42,378 nt of DNA from Streptomyces albicerus (GTDB lineage Bacteria > Actinomycetota > Actinomycetes > Streptomycetales > Streptomycetaceae): assembly GCF_008905045.1 (NCBI RefSeq), contig NZ_VWMY01000082.1, positions 1 to 42,378 on the forward strand. The letters run 5' to 3'. Positions within the stretch are counted from its first letter, which is position 1, and every line of letters starts with the position of its first letter. Position numbers and translations under genes: made by a program. Positions 31,185 through 40,385 of this stretch are shown piece after piece. The notes under the pieces were generated by a model, which saw nothing but the letters and a program-made list of their open reading frames with translations, did not search any database and had not been told where the DNA came from.

Positions 31185-34100
31185 ATGAACGAGCGGGATT
31201 CTCGCACGGTAGCGATCACCTCGGAGCAGCGAGTCGCCACGGTGCATGATGGCGCCGTCGCGATTGTCGGCATGGCGGGCCGGTTTCCCGGGGCCGACGG
31301 TGTCACGGCGTTGTGGGAGGTGCTGTCGCACGGCAGGGAAACCGTGTGCCAGGCGCCGGCGGACCGCACGTGGATGCATGACCTGTACGCCCCCAATCCG
31401 GGCGGACCGGGATGGATCCCTACCGACCGGGGCGGTTTCCTGTCCGGGGTGGACGAGTTCGATGCCGCCTTCTTCGACATGACGCCCCGTGAGGCGTCCC
31501 GCGCCGATCCCCAGCTGCGGCTGCTGCTGGAGACCGCCCACAACGCCTTCGAGGACGCGGGTATGACGGCAGACCAGCGACGTGGCACGACGGCTGGGGT
31601 GTTCGTCGGCAACATCAGTGATGATTACTGGCTGCGCCAGCTCAATGGGCTGGAGGACCTGGACTTCTACGCCGAGGTCGGCGCGCACTGCAGGAGCGCG
31701 CTGTCCGGACGGCTCGCTTACGCTTTCGACCTGCGCGGGCCCTCTCTCACGGTGGATACCGCCTGTGCGTCGTCGCTGGCGGCTGTTCATCTGGCCTGCC
31801 AGAGCCTGCGAGCCGGTGAGTGCCAGGTGGCCCTTGCCGGTGCGGCCAACGTGATTCTCACCCCGCACTCGTATCTGACGTTCAGTTCGGCCGGAGCGCT
31901 GTCCTCGCGGGGGAAGAGCAGTTTCGCCAGTGCCGCCGCCGACGGGTTCGTGCGCGCGGAGGCCGTGGCCGTGATCGTGCTCAAGCCGCTCAGCGCGGCC
32001 CTGGCCGACGGCGACCGGATCCGGGCAGTGTTGTTGGGCAGCGCCATCTCCAGCAACGGATTTACGGGCAACGGACTGGCGGCGCCCTCCGTCGACGGGC
32101 AGGTGGCCACGCTCACCGCCGCATACGATCGGGCGGGGGTGGATCCGCGCACGGTGGCCTACGTGGAGGCGCACGGTACTGGCACCCCTGCTGGTGACCG
32201 GATCGAACTGGCTGCCCTCGCCGAGGTCATGGGCCCGCGCCCCGACAAGGCCGAGCTGTGCCTGATCGGTTCGGTGAAGACCAACCTGGGGCACACCGAG
32301 GCGACCGCGGGGCTCGTCGGTCTGATCAAGGCGGTGCTCTGCCTGGAGCGAGGCGTCGTCCCGGCCGACCCGCACGCCGGACCGCCTGCTGACGCCAGCG
32401 GCGGGGAGCATGTGCTGCGGCTGCCGTCGAGCACCGTGGTGCTGCCCGAAGCCGCTGTCGCCGGGGTCAGCAGCTTCGGGGTCACCGGTACGAACGCGCA
32501 CGTGGTGGTCGGCTCGGCGCCGTCTGCCACACCGGTCCCGGCCGGGCCGGGACCGTATGTGCTGCCTGTGTCCGCGCGCTCGCCTGGCGCACTTCGGGAA
32601 CTCGCCCGCCGGTACGCCGATCTGCTCGAGGCGGACAACGCGGGGCAGGTGTGCACGGCTGCCGCCCAGCGCCGTGACCACTACGAGCACCGGCTTGCGG
32701 TGACCGGGGCGTCATTCGCCGAACTGGCCGACGGGCTGCGGGACTTCGCATCCGGACGGGCCCGGGACTCGGCCGCGTACGGCTGCGGGCCGCGCCCTCG
32801 GGTCGTGTTCGTCTACCCCGGGCAGGGATCGCAGTGGCACGGGATGGGGCGCGCATTGCTGGGGGCGAGCAGGCCGTTCCGCGAGGCCATGGAGGCGTGC
32901 GAAGAGGTGATCCAGACGCACGGCGGCTGGTCCCTGCTCGACGCGCTGCAGGGCGAGGACGGCGACTGGCTGACACGGACCTCTGCCGTCCAGCCGGCCC
33001 TGTGGGCGATGAGCGTCGCACTGACCGAGGTCTGGCGCGCCTGGGGACTCGCGCCCGACGCTGTCGTGGGCCAGAGCCAGGGCGAGATCGCTGCTGCGTA
33101 CTGTGCGGGGGCGCTCTCCCTCGAGCAGGCCGGCCTGCTCAGCTGCAGGCGGGCCCGGCTGGTCGAGGATCTGGCTCCGGTGGGCGCTATGGCCTGGATC
33201 GGGACGAGCCCCGGCGATCTGCCCGGCCTGCTGCGCGACCTGGGCGCCACGGCCACCGAAGCGGTACGGGAAAGCCCCGTCTCAGGCGTGGTGTCAGGAG
33301 CGGCCGACCAGATCGAGCGGATCGTGAACGGCTGCGAGGGCCGTGACATCCCGGCCGTACGGCTGCCGGTCTCCTACGCCGCGCACAGCCCCCATATCGA
33401 TCCGGTCCAAGCACCGTTGATGGCCGAGCTGGACGGCTGGGCGCCCGGTGAGACCAGCATCCCGTTCTGGTCCACGGTGACCGGCGGCCTGCTGAACGGA
33501 GCCGCCCTGGACGCGCCCTACTGGTGGCGGAATCTGCGCGAGCCGGTTCTCCTTCATCCCGTGGTGACCGCTTTGGCCGCGGGGCCGGCTCCGGCCCTGT
33601 TCCTCCAGATTTCCCCGCACCCGGTGCTCGGCTCGGCTCTGCGGCGCAACCTCGGCGGCAGTTCGGCCATGGTCGCCGGGACACTCCACCGTGACGTCCC
33701 CGACCCTCAGGCTCTTCTCCGCTCGCTGGGCGAGGTGTATGCCGCGGGGTGCGCAGTCGACTGGCAACAGGTGCACGGACGGCGCGCGCCGATCACGGAC
33801 CTGCCCGCTTATCCATGGCAACGGACCCGCCACTGGCATCAGCCCCAGGATTGTCCCTGGCCGCCTATTGGTGGCACGGAGAGGCCCCAGCACGTAGCGG
33901 CACCGGTTGAGGACGAGGCACCTGGGCCGGGAGGGAACTCTTCCGGCTCCGGGTTGCCCTCGGACAAGCGTCCCCGGAGCGGGGCAGGCACACCGCCGGC
34001 ATCTGCACCGCCTCACCCCATGCTCGGAGAGCCGGTCGGCGAGGACCCGGACCGCCGAGAATGGCAAGGCCCCCTTCTGACGGAAGCCACGCGATTCCTG

Positions 34101-37100
34101 ACTGACCATCAAGTGGCCGGTGTCGCGGTGATGCCCGGCGCCGGATGCCTGGAACTCGCATACGCCGCCGCCGGACACCTGCCCGGTGACCTGTCCTGGA
34201 CAGTCACCGGCCTGGAGTTCCGCGAAACGCTCCTCCTGGACGACGACACGGCTCGACTGCGTGTCAGGGGCGAACGTCAGGGGCGGAATTGGCGCCTGGA
34301 CGTCAGCAGCCGCCCGGGGCAGGACGGGACGTGGACCGAGCACTCCCGGGCCACCCTGCGGCCGTGCGAACCGGACACCCCGCAGGCCGTACCACTCGCA
34401 GAGCTGCGCCGCCGCTGCCCCGACGAGCAGCCCGGCGACCGGTTCTACCGGGATCGGGCGGACAACGGGAACACCTGGCAAGGAGCCTTCCGCGGGATCG
34501 GGCGACTCTGGTTCGGCGCCGGTGAGATCCTCGCTCAGATCGAGCCGAATCACGACAGTGGTTACTATCTGCACCCGGCGACGGCGGACGCCTGCCTGCA
34601 GACCGCCGTGCCCCTGCTGCCGGGCGGCGGTCGCGGTGTGCTCCTGCGGGCCATCGCCACCGCCCGGCTGCACCGGCCCGCCGGTTCCGGCCCTGTTTGG
34701 TGCCATGCCCGGCTCCGCACGGACGCCCCGCCCACCGTCGACCTGACCGTGACCGACGACACCGGCGCCGTCGTCGCGGAACTGGCAGGTGTCACCGCCG
34801 AGCCGCTTGCCCCGGCCACCGGTCTTCAGGAGGAGGGCGCCATGACCGCCACGGCCACTACGGCCACCGCTCCGTGGCTGCACAAGCTCTCGTGGGTGGA
34901 GGTGCCTGATACACCCGTGCCCGCAGATCACGGCCGTTGGCTGCTGCTGCCTGGCGGCAGTGGCCTCGAAGGTCCGCTGCGCGACGCCCTCGGCGCGGCC
35001 GGGGCGACGGTGGTGACGGTCCGTCATGGGCGTCGTTACGCCCCCGAAGGGCCGGACCGATACCGCATCGTCCCTGGAGTGGAATCCGATCTCACGCAGG
35101 TGGTGAACGACGCCCTGAGGCACGGTCCGCTCCACGGAGTCATCGCCCTCCATCCGCTCACGCTCGACGACTGCGCCCACTCGACCCCGCTGGAACTGCA
35201 CGATGCCGTCACGGACTTGTGCGGTCAGACTGCGAGTCTGTACCGGGCACTCGCGGATGCCGGGCCCATCCTCCCTGACTGCCTTGTCCTCATCACCCGA
35301 GGCGCGCAGGCGCCGGACGGCAGCACACCCATCCTTCCCTGGCAGCGGGCCCTATGGGCGTTCACCCGCGCGATCGGCCGCGAGCACACCGCGTTTTGTA
35401 CCGCGTTGGTGGACCTGCCGCCGGAGCCCGACGCAGGCGACGCCGAGGCGATCACGCAGGCGGTGCTGTCTCGCGGCCCCGAGACCCAGCTGGTGCTGCG
35501 GGCCGGGAAGCACCTCGCACCCCGGCTTCGCCCCGGAGCCCCAGTGGCTGCCGCACCCCGGGTTTCCGCACAGCGCGCGCCGGAACCCGGTGACGCGCGG
35601 CAGAAGCAGCAGGTCCAGCGCACCGAGCAGACGCCGGAACCTGGTGACCCGACCCGCATCGAGCTCCACGTCACCCACGTAGGCCACCCGGTGTCATGGG
35701 CCGGCGGGGTGTACGACTGCGTCGGCACGGTGGCCCGGCCCGGCGCAGCGGGGCTCCTTGCGGGCGACCGCGTCCTGGCCTTGGCCCATGGCACCGCGAG
35801 CGGGCGAGTGCTGGCCGACCCGAACCTGGTGACACGTATCCCGTCCCGTCTCGTCAACGCCGAGGCCGCAGCACTGCCTGTGGCCTACAGCACCGCCTAC
35901 CACGCGCTGGTGGAGCTCGCGCGGCTACGGCCCGAGGAGATCGTGCTGCTCCATGCCGCTGCCGACGCTATCGGCATGGCCGCGCTGGCAGTTGCCCGCT
36001 GGCTCGGTGCGACCGTCTACGCGACCGCCGCGACGGAGGCGGGCCGGGACATGCTGCGCCAGCTGGGAGCGGCCCGGGTCGCCGACTGTGCCTGCTTCGC
36101 CGAAGAGTTCCGCGACACCGGCGTCGACGTCATCGTGAACACGCTGACGGGAACCGCGGCCGAGCAGAGCCTCGCCCTGCTGAACACGCTGGGCAGGTAC
36201 GTCGATGTGACGCCCGGCGGCACTCTCCCCCCGGCGGCATTCACCCGAGGCCGCTGCTACCTGCCCGTCGGCCTGGCCGACCTCTACCAGCACGCGCCTC
36301 GCCGCCTGGGCTCCGTACTGGGCACCGTGGTCGACCTGATCGACCGTGGACAGCTGCCGCTGCCCGCCTTCCGCGTCGTACCCCAGGGCGCCTCGCCGAA
36401 CGGCCACCTCGGCACACTGGTACACCCCGTGCGCGACCCGGCACCCCGCCCCGCAGAAACGGCACACGGCCCAGTCCGCGCCGACGCCACCTACCTGATC
36501 ACCGGAGGGCTCGGCGGCATCGGCCGCGAACTCGCCCACTGGCTGATCTCGCAGGGCGCCCGCCATCTGCTGCTCACCGGGCGCACACCACCCCGAGCCG
36601 GCGATCCGCGGGTAACCGAACTCGAACGCCTCGACGGCCATGCCCAGGTCACCTACGCCGCGATTGACGCAGCAGACGAGGCAGCCCTGGCCGACCTGCT
36701 CCGGGAGCGAGAACTGCACGGGCTACCTGATGTCGCCGGCGTGGTCCACGCAGCAGGCGTGCTCGACCCGGCACCGGCCCGGGACCTCTCCGACCAGGAA
36801 CTGGCGCTCAACCTGAGCCCCAAGGTCGCCGGAGGATGGGCACTGCACCGGTTGTTCAAGCGGCGACCGCTCGACTTCTTCGTGCTCTTCTCCTCGACCG
36901 CCTCCGTGCTGAGCGGCCTCACCGTCTCCTACCATCTGGCCCCCTACGCCGCCGGGAACGCCTTCCTGGACGCCCTGGCCGACCACCGGCGCGCGGCGGG
37001 CCTCCCGGCGACCGTTGTCAACTGGGGCTACTGGACCGACACGGGACTCGCAGCCCGCCTCAGCCGTGACAGCGGGCATGACGTGCGGCCCACAGGAATG

Positions 37101-37637
37101 GGTGCGATCCGCACCCAGGACGCCCCCGAGCTGTTCGCGGCGGTGCTGCGCACCGAGGGGCAGATGATCTGCCTGCCCGCTGACTGGGCCCAGTACACGA
37201 CCGCCTACCCCGACGATGCCCGCGACCTCCTGCTGGCAGACCTCACCAGTACGGCGGACCCGCCCGCCGCGCCGGCTCCGCTTCCCTCACCCCGCCCCTC
37301 GGCCATCACGTCGAGGCCCGCTCCGCCGCCGTCGGATGCGTCCCGGCCGTCGGCCGCGTCCCAGGCTCCCGCTCCGCCGCCCCGCCCCACCCCCGCAGAC
37401 GACGACATGGAGGACTGCCTCGTCCAGCAGCTCGCACGGGTTCTCGGCTGCGACCCGGACGACATCGACCGGAGCAAGGCGATGAACCGACACGGCATGG
37501 ACTCCCTCATGGCGGTGGAGTTGCGCACCCGGCTGCGCAGGGAACGAGAGGTCGACGTGCCGGTGAAGGAACTTCTGTCCTCCGAGAGCCTGCGCAGTGT
37601 CGCAGCACGGCTCACGTCCACCAGGCAGAGTTCGTGA
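31185..37637 (+). CDS. Type I polyketide synthase, single fully reducing module (KS-AT-DH-ER-KR-ACP)
   Basis: 2150 residues. KS (about 22-450): active Cys194 in DTACASS, then EAHGTGT and SVKTNLGHTE. AT (about 545-870): Ser631 in GQSQGE (usual His is Gln) and YAAHSPH where YASH marks methylmalonyl and HAFH malonyl, so the extender is unclear. DH (about 945-1210): His975 in LTDHQVAG and Asp1135 in HPATADAC. A structural KR half follows, then ER (about 1480-1720) with a changed cofactor motif HAAADAIGMAA for HxAAGGVGMAA. KR (about 1765-1960): TGGLGGIG, Ser near 1904, Tyr1921 in PYAAGNAF. ACP: Ser2107 in HGMDSLMAVE. There is no loading domain and no thioesterase, so it may act iteratively or with partners. 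GTGA overlap with the reductase gene. Confidence 0.93.
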   Translation: MNERDSRTVAITSEQRVATVHDGAVAIVGMAGRFPGADGVTALWEVLSHGRETVCQAPADRTWMHDLYAPNPGGPGWIPTDRGGFLSGVDEFDAAFFDMTPREASRADPQLRLLLETAHNAFEDAGMTADQRRGTTAGVFVGNISDDYWLRQLNGLEDLDFYAEVGAHCRSALSGRLAYAFDLRGPSLTVDTACASSLAAVHLACQSLRAGECQVALAGAANVILTPHSYLTFSSAGALSSRGKSSFASAAADGFVRAEAVAVIVLKPLSAALADGDRIRAVLLGSAISSNGFTGNGLAAPSVDGQVATLTAAYDRAGVDPRTVAYVEAHGTGTPAGDRIELAALAEVMGPRPDKAELCLIGSVKTNLGHTEATAGLVGLIKAVLCLERGVVPADPHAGPPADASGGEHVLRLPSSTVVLPEAAVAGVSSFGVTGTNAHVVVGSAPSATPVPAGPGPYVLPVSARSPGALRELARRYADLLEADNAGQVCTAAAQRRDHYEHRLAVTGASFAELADGLRDFASGRARDSAAYGCGPRPRVVFVYPGQGSQWHGMGRALLGASRPFREAMEACEEVIQTHGGWSLLDALQGEDGDWLTRTSAVQPALWAMSVALTEVWRAWGLAPDAVVGQSQGEIAAAYCAGALSLEQAGLLSCRRARLVEDLAPVGAMAWIGTSPGDLPGLLRDLGATATEAVRESPVSGVVSGAADQIERIVNGCEGRDIPAVRLPVSYAAHSPHIDPVQAPLMAELDGWAPGETSIPFWSTVTGGLLNGAALDAPYWWRNLREPVLLHPVVTALAAGPAPALFLQISPHPVLGSALRRNLGGSSAMVAGTLHRDVPDPQALLRSLGEVYAAGCAVDWQQVHGRRAPITDLPAYPWQRTRHWHQPQDCPWPPIGGTERPQHVAAPVEDEAPGPGGNSSGSGLPSDKRPRSGAGTPPASAPPHPMLGEPVGEDPDRREWQGPLLTEATRFLTDHQVAGVAVMPGAGCLELAYAAAGHLPGDLSWTVTGLEFRETLLLDDDTARLRVRGERQGRNWRLDVSSRPGQDGTWTEHSRATLRPCEPDTPQAVPLAELRRRCPDEQPGDRFYRDRADNGNTWQGAFRGIGRLWFGAGEILAQIEPNHDSGYYLHPATADACLQTAVPLLPGGGRGVLLRAIATARLHRPAGSGPVWCHARLRTDAPPTVDLTVTDDTGAVVAELAGVTAEPLAPATGLQEEGAMTATATTATAPWLHKLSWVEVPDTPVPADHGRWLLLPGGSGLEGPLRDALGAAGATVVTVRHGRRYAPEGPDRYRIVPGVESDLTQVVNDALRHGPLHGVIALHPLTLDDCAHSTPLELHDAVTDLCGQTASLYRALADAGPILPDCLVLITRGAQAPDGSTPILPWQRALWAFTRAIGREHTAFCTALVDLPPEPDAGDAEAITQAVLSRGPETQLVLRAGKHLAPRLRPGAPVAAAPRVSAQRAPEPGDARQKQQVQRTEQTPEPGDPTRIELHVTHVGHPVSWAGGVYDCVGTVARPGAAGLLAGDRVLALAHGTASGRVLADPNLVTRIPSRLVNAEAAALPVAYSTAYHALVELARLRPEEIVLLHAAADAIGMAALAVARWLGATVYATAATEAGRDMLRQLGAARVADCACFAEEFRDTGVDVIVNTLTGTAAEQSLALLNTLGRYVDVTPGGTLPPAAFTRGRCYLPVGLADLYQHAPRRLGSVLGTVVDLIDRGQLPLPAFRVVPQGASPNGHLGTLVHPVRDPAPRPAETAHGPVRADATYLITGGLGGIGRELAHWLISQGARHLLLTGRTPPRAGDPRVTELERLDGHAQVTYAAIDAADEAALADLLRERELHGLPDVAGVVHAAGVLDPAPARDLSDQELALNLSPKVAGGWALHRLFKRRPLDFFVLFSSTASVLSGLTVSYHLAPYAAGNAFLDALADHRRAAGLPATVVNWGYWTDTGLAARLSRDSGHDVRPTGMGAIRTQDAPELFAAVLRTEGQMICLPADWAQYTTAYPDDARDLLLADLTSTADPPAAPAPLPSPRPSAITSRPAPPPSDASRPSAASQAPAPPPRPTPADDDMEDCLVQQLARVLGCDPDDIDRSKAMNRHGMDSLMAVELRTRLRREREVDVPVKELLSSESLRSVAARLTSTRQSS

Positions 37638-38806
37638 ACGGGACGCCACCGCTCAGGTCGGCCCTGGTGACCGGTGCCACGGGCTGGCTCGGCGGCTACC
37701 TCTGCGCCGAACTGGCACGCCGCACCCTAGCCGTCGTCTACGCGCTCGTGCGCGCCAACAGCCACACCACCGCCCACCAGCGCCTCACCGACCGGCTCCG
37801 TCTCCTCGGCCTGGCGAACCAGGTCGGCGAGCGCGTCATCGCCGTCCCCGGCGACCTGCTCCGCCCCCGCTTCGGCCTGCCTGCCCACGATCACGACGCG
37901 CTGGCCGAGACCGTCGACGCGATCTTCCACAGTGCGGCCTCGGTCAACCTGGCCGCCCCCTACGAAGATGCGGCCCAGATCAACATCGGCGGCGTACGCA
38001 CCGTCGTGGAACTGGCCGAGCGGCGGACCGAACTCACCGGCCACCCACCGCGGTTGCACCACATCTCCACCCTCGGGGCGATCGGCGGGCTGCGCACCGA
38101 GGCCGACGAGCGCACCCCGGCGGCCTCCCATACCGCCGCCACCGGCGTCGCCTATGCGCGCACCAAGGCCGTCGCCGAACAAGAAGTGCTCGCCGCACAA
38201 GCACGCGGCACACCCGTCACCATCCTTCGTCCCGGTCTGATCACAGCCGACTACACCACCGGACACACCTGGGAGTCCGATCTGCTGGTCCCGCTGCTGC
38301 GCGCCAGCGTGGCCGTGGGCCACTACCCCGACCCGGCCGGACACGTGCCCGCCGACACCATCGACACGGTCGCCGCCGCCACCGTCGCCCTGGCCCGGCG
38401 CCCCGCCATCACAGCCCAGACCTTCCACCTGGCCCGCCCAGCCCCGCTCGCCATCACGACCGCGCTCGCCGCGCTGTGCCGAGCCGGATACCCCCTGTCC
38501 CCCATGCCCCGTGATGCCTGGCAGCGGCTGGTGGACGACCGCGCCGACGACCCGGCCGTGCTCCCCATGGCCGCCCTGCACGAGGCAGGCCGCTACCTTC
38601 TGGCCTCCGACCCAGCACACGTCATTCCCCCCATCCGCTGCGACAGGACCTGGACCGCGCTCGCCGAGGCGGGCATCACCCCACCCCCGCTGGACGACGC
38701 CTACTTCGACCGGGTCGCCGCCGCACTGATCAGCGACCAACTGCTTCCCCCGGCACCCGGAGCCCAACCGACAGGACGACAGCCATGCCCCGCTTCGACG
38801 CGCTGA
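37634..38806 (+). CDS. Stand-alone thioester reductase (NAD-binding 4 / SDR-e family)
   Basis: The 390-residue protein begins with a Rossmann motif (ALVTGATGWLGGYLCAELAR), continues VYALVRAN, has IFHSAASVNLAAPYEDA and the catalytic YARTKAVAEQ (YxxxK), then LRPGLI. These belong to the thioester-reductase domains that release chains from carrier proteins as aldehyde (or alcohol), as at the end of many NRPS/PKS lines. Here it is a separate gene starting inside the PKS stop codon, right after the ACP, which suggests it acts on that ACP. The reading frame overlaps the next gene by 22 bp. Confidence 0.85.
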   Translation: MNGTPPLRSALVTGATGWLGGYLCAELARRTLAVVYALVRANSHTTAHQRLTDRLRLLGLANQVGERVIAVPGDLLRPRFGLPAHDHDALAETVDAIFHSAASVNLAAPYEDAAQINIGGVRTVVELAERRTELTGHPPRLHHISTLGAIGGLRTEADERTPAASHTAATGVAYARTKAVAEQEVLAAQARGTPVTILRPGLITADYTTGHTWESDLLVPLLRASVAVGHYPDPAGHVPADTIDTVAAATVALARRPAITAQTFHLARPAPLAITTALAALCRAGYPLSPMPRDAWQRLVDDRADDPAVLPMAALHEAGRYLLASDPAHVIPPIRCDRTWTALAEAGITPPPLDDAYFDRVAAALISDQLLPPAPGAQPTGRQPCPASTR

Positions 38807-39846
38807 TCGACACCAGACCGTTCGACGACTACCCGGCCGGGGCCGCACAGGCCGCCGCCCTCTGCGAAGAGGCCGGCTACGGAGGCTTCTGGTCCAGCGA
38901 GCACTACCACGACCCCTTCCTCGCCCTGACCCATGCCGCGGCCGCGACCAGCACCGTCGACCTCGGCAGCTGCATCGCCATCGCCCTGGCACGAAGCCCG
39001 ATGACGCTCGCCTACACCGCCAACGACCTGCAACGCCAGAGCCACGGCAGGCTCGTCCTGGGTCTTGGCCCCCAACACTCCAGCCACATCGCCCGCCGCT
39101 ACAGCATGCCCGCTGACCGGCCGGCGCGGCGCATGGGCGAGTTCGTGGCGGCACTGCGGGCCATCTGGGCCTGCTGGAACCACGGCACACCGCTGGACTT
39201 CCAGGGCGACTTCTACACCCACACCCTGATGAACCCCTACCTCGCCCCGCCCGCCAATCCGTTCGGCGCCCCCCGGATCTTCCTCGCCGCCGTCGGCCCG
39301 AGGATGACCGAACTCGCCGGACGGATCGCCGACGGCGTCATCGCCCCGCCGTTCGCTACCCGGCGCTACCTCGAAGAAGTATTCCTCCCCGCCGTACACC
39401 GGGGCCTGGCCGCCGCGGACCGCCCGCGCAGCGCCCTCACCGTGATGTGCTGTCCGCACGTGGTGACCGGGCGCACACCCGACGAACTGGCACAGACCGC
39501 GGCCCTGGCACGTGCCGAGATCGCGCTCCACTGCAGCCCACTCGACAACAGCGTGGTCTACGACCTGCACGGTCTGACCGGGCTGCGCGACAAGGTCAAC
39601 GAACTCGCCCTCGCCGGCGATCCGAGCACCTGGGACCGGATGGGCGACCTGGTGGACGACACCGTCCTCAACACCTTCGCGATAGTGGCCAAACCCGGCG
39701 ACGTGGCAACAGCCCTCACCCGCCGTTTCGGCGACCTCGTCGACCGGATCGCCCTACCCGCACCACACTCCACCCCCACCGGCCTGTGGAGCGCAACCCG
39801 GCTCGGCCTGGACCAAACCGACCCGGCCATGAGGCCCCTGCCTTGA
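38785..39846 (+). CDS. Luciferase-like (LLM class) flavin/F420-dependent oxidoreductase
   Basis: The 353-residue protein begins MPRFDALIDTRPFDDYPAGA and has a TIM-barrel pattern: YGGFWSSEHYHDPFLALTHA, VDLGSCIAIALARSPMTLAY, LVLGLGPQHSSHIARRYSMP, ADRPARRMGEFVAALRAIWA. The strands match the TIGR03617-type F420-dependent group of the bacterial-luciferase superfamily. Late segments (IFLAAVGPRMTELAGRIADG, VIAPPF) form the flavin/F420 phosphate site. ATG 38785 lies within the reductase gene, and the stop is followed by R2. It may oxidise or reduce the product of the reductase; the substrate is unknown. Confidence 0.85.
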   Translation: MPRFDALIDTRPFDDYPAGAAQAAALCEEAGYGGFWSSEHYHDPFLALTHAAAATSTVDLGSCIAIALARSPMTLAYTANDLQRQSHGRLVLGLGPQHSSHIARRYSMPADRPARRMGEFVAALRAIWACWNHGTPLDFQGDFYTHTLMNPYLAPPANPFGAPRIFLAAVGPRMTELAGRIADGVIAPPFATRRYLEEVFLPAVHRGLAAADRPRSALTVMCCPHVVTGRTPDELAQTAALARAEIALHCSPLDNSVVYDLHGLTGLRDKVNELALAGDPSTWDRMGDLVDDTVLNTFAIVAKPGDVATALTRRFGDLVDRIALPAPHSTPTGLWSATRLGLDQTDPAMRPLP

Positions 39847-40004
39847 GAAGACTGCCAGCTGAGGAGAGTGACCGTCTTGCCGGTGGATCAGTCGACCGGA
39901 AGGATCAGATGGGACAGGATTGTGCCTTCGTTGGGCACCAGCTGCCTAATCAAACGACGTTGCGTGCGCAGGTGCCGGGCAGTCAACTGCGGGGTTCACA
40001 GGAC

Positions 40005-40200
40005 AAGATCGTGAGACGGAATGCCGTGGCCTCTATATGAGACAGCTGGAAAAGCCCAGGCCACCACGCCGGAACGGGACATTCCGAATGCGACCCTACA
40101 TCGCGGTGTAGGTTCGCAATTCGGATGTCCCTTTCTCAACGACGGTGACCCCTGTTCGGCCCTTGGGACATAGGCTTGAGATAAGCATGCGTCTCGGCCG
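40005..40200. repeat. Direct repeat R2 with conserved 56-nt hairpin
   Basis: AAGATCGTGAGACGGAATGC onward repeats R1 in the same orientation. The hairpin GGGACAT...ATGTCCC (40076-40131) has CTACA/TGTAG at its centre. Differences from R1 in the middle of the stem are mostly such that pairing is kept (for example GAATGCGA with TTCGCAATTC here). It follows the last gene of the PKS cassette by about 160 bp. Confidence 0.7.
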
Positions 40201-40220
40201 CGCCGCCCTGAACTGAAAAG

Positions 40221-40264
40221 AACCCGGATCCTGTCAGGGGCTCGCGTGCGAGGGCTCCTGGGTT
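40221..40264 (+). terminator. Interrupted stem-loop, probable terminator
   Basis: AACCC (40221-40225) pairs with GGGTT (40260-40264), AGG with CCT, and CTCGC (40241-40245) with GCGAG (40248-40252). The hairpin follows R2 and lies before the convergent pentapeptide-repeat gene. Confidence 0.45.
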
Positions 40265-40385
40265 GTGGATACGGGGACACTCAAGTGGGGAGCGCGGAGA
40301 GGTGTCAGTCGGTCGCCGAATTCTTCTTAGCGCCCAAAAGTCCCAGGACTGAAGCTCCGATGCAGAGCGAACGGGATACAGGGAA

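Noticed and set aside
33294..35201. A 635-codon open frame on the minus strand
   Set aside because: It is the antisense of the AT and DH parts of the PKS, with no coding features of its own.
29850..40200. R1 and R2 as the two terminal inverted repeats of one transposon around the PKS cassette
   Set aside because: They are in direct, not inverted, orientation, so they cannot be its paired ends; a recombination or two-insertion origin fits better.
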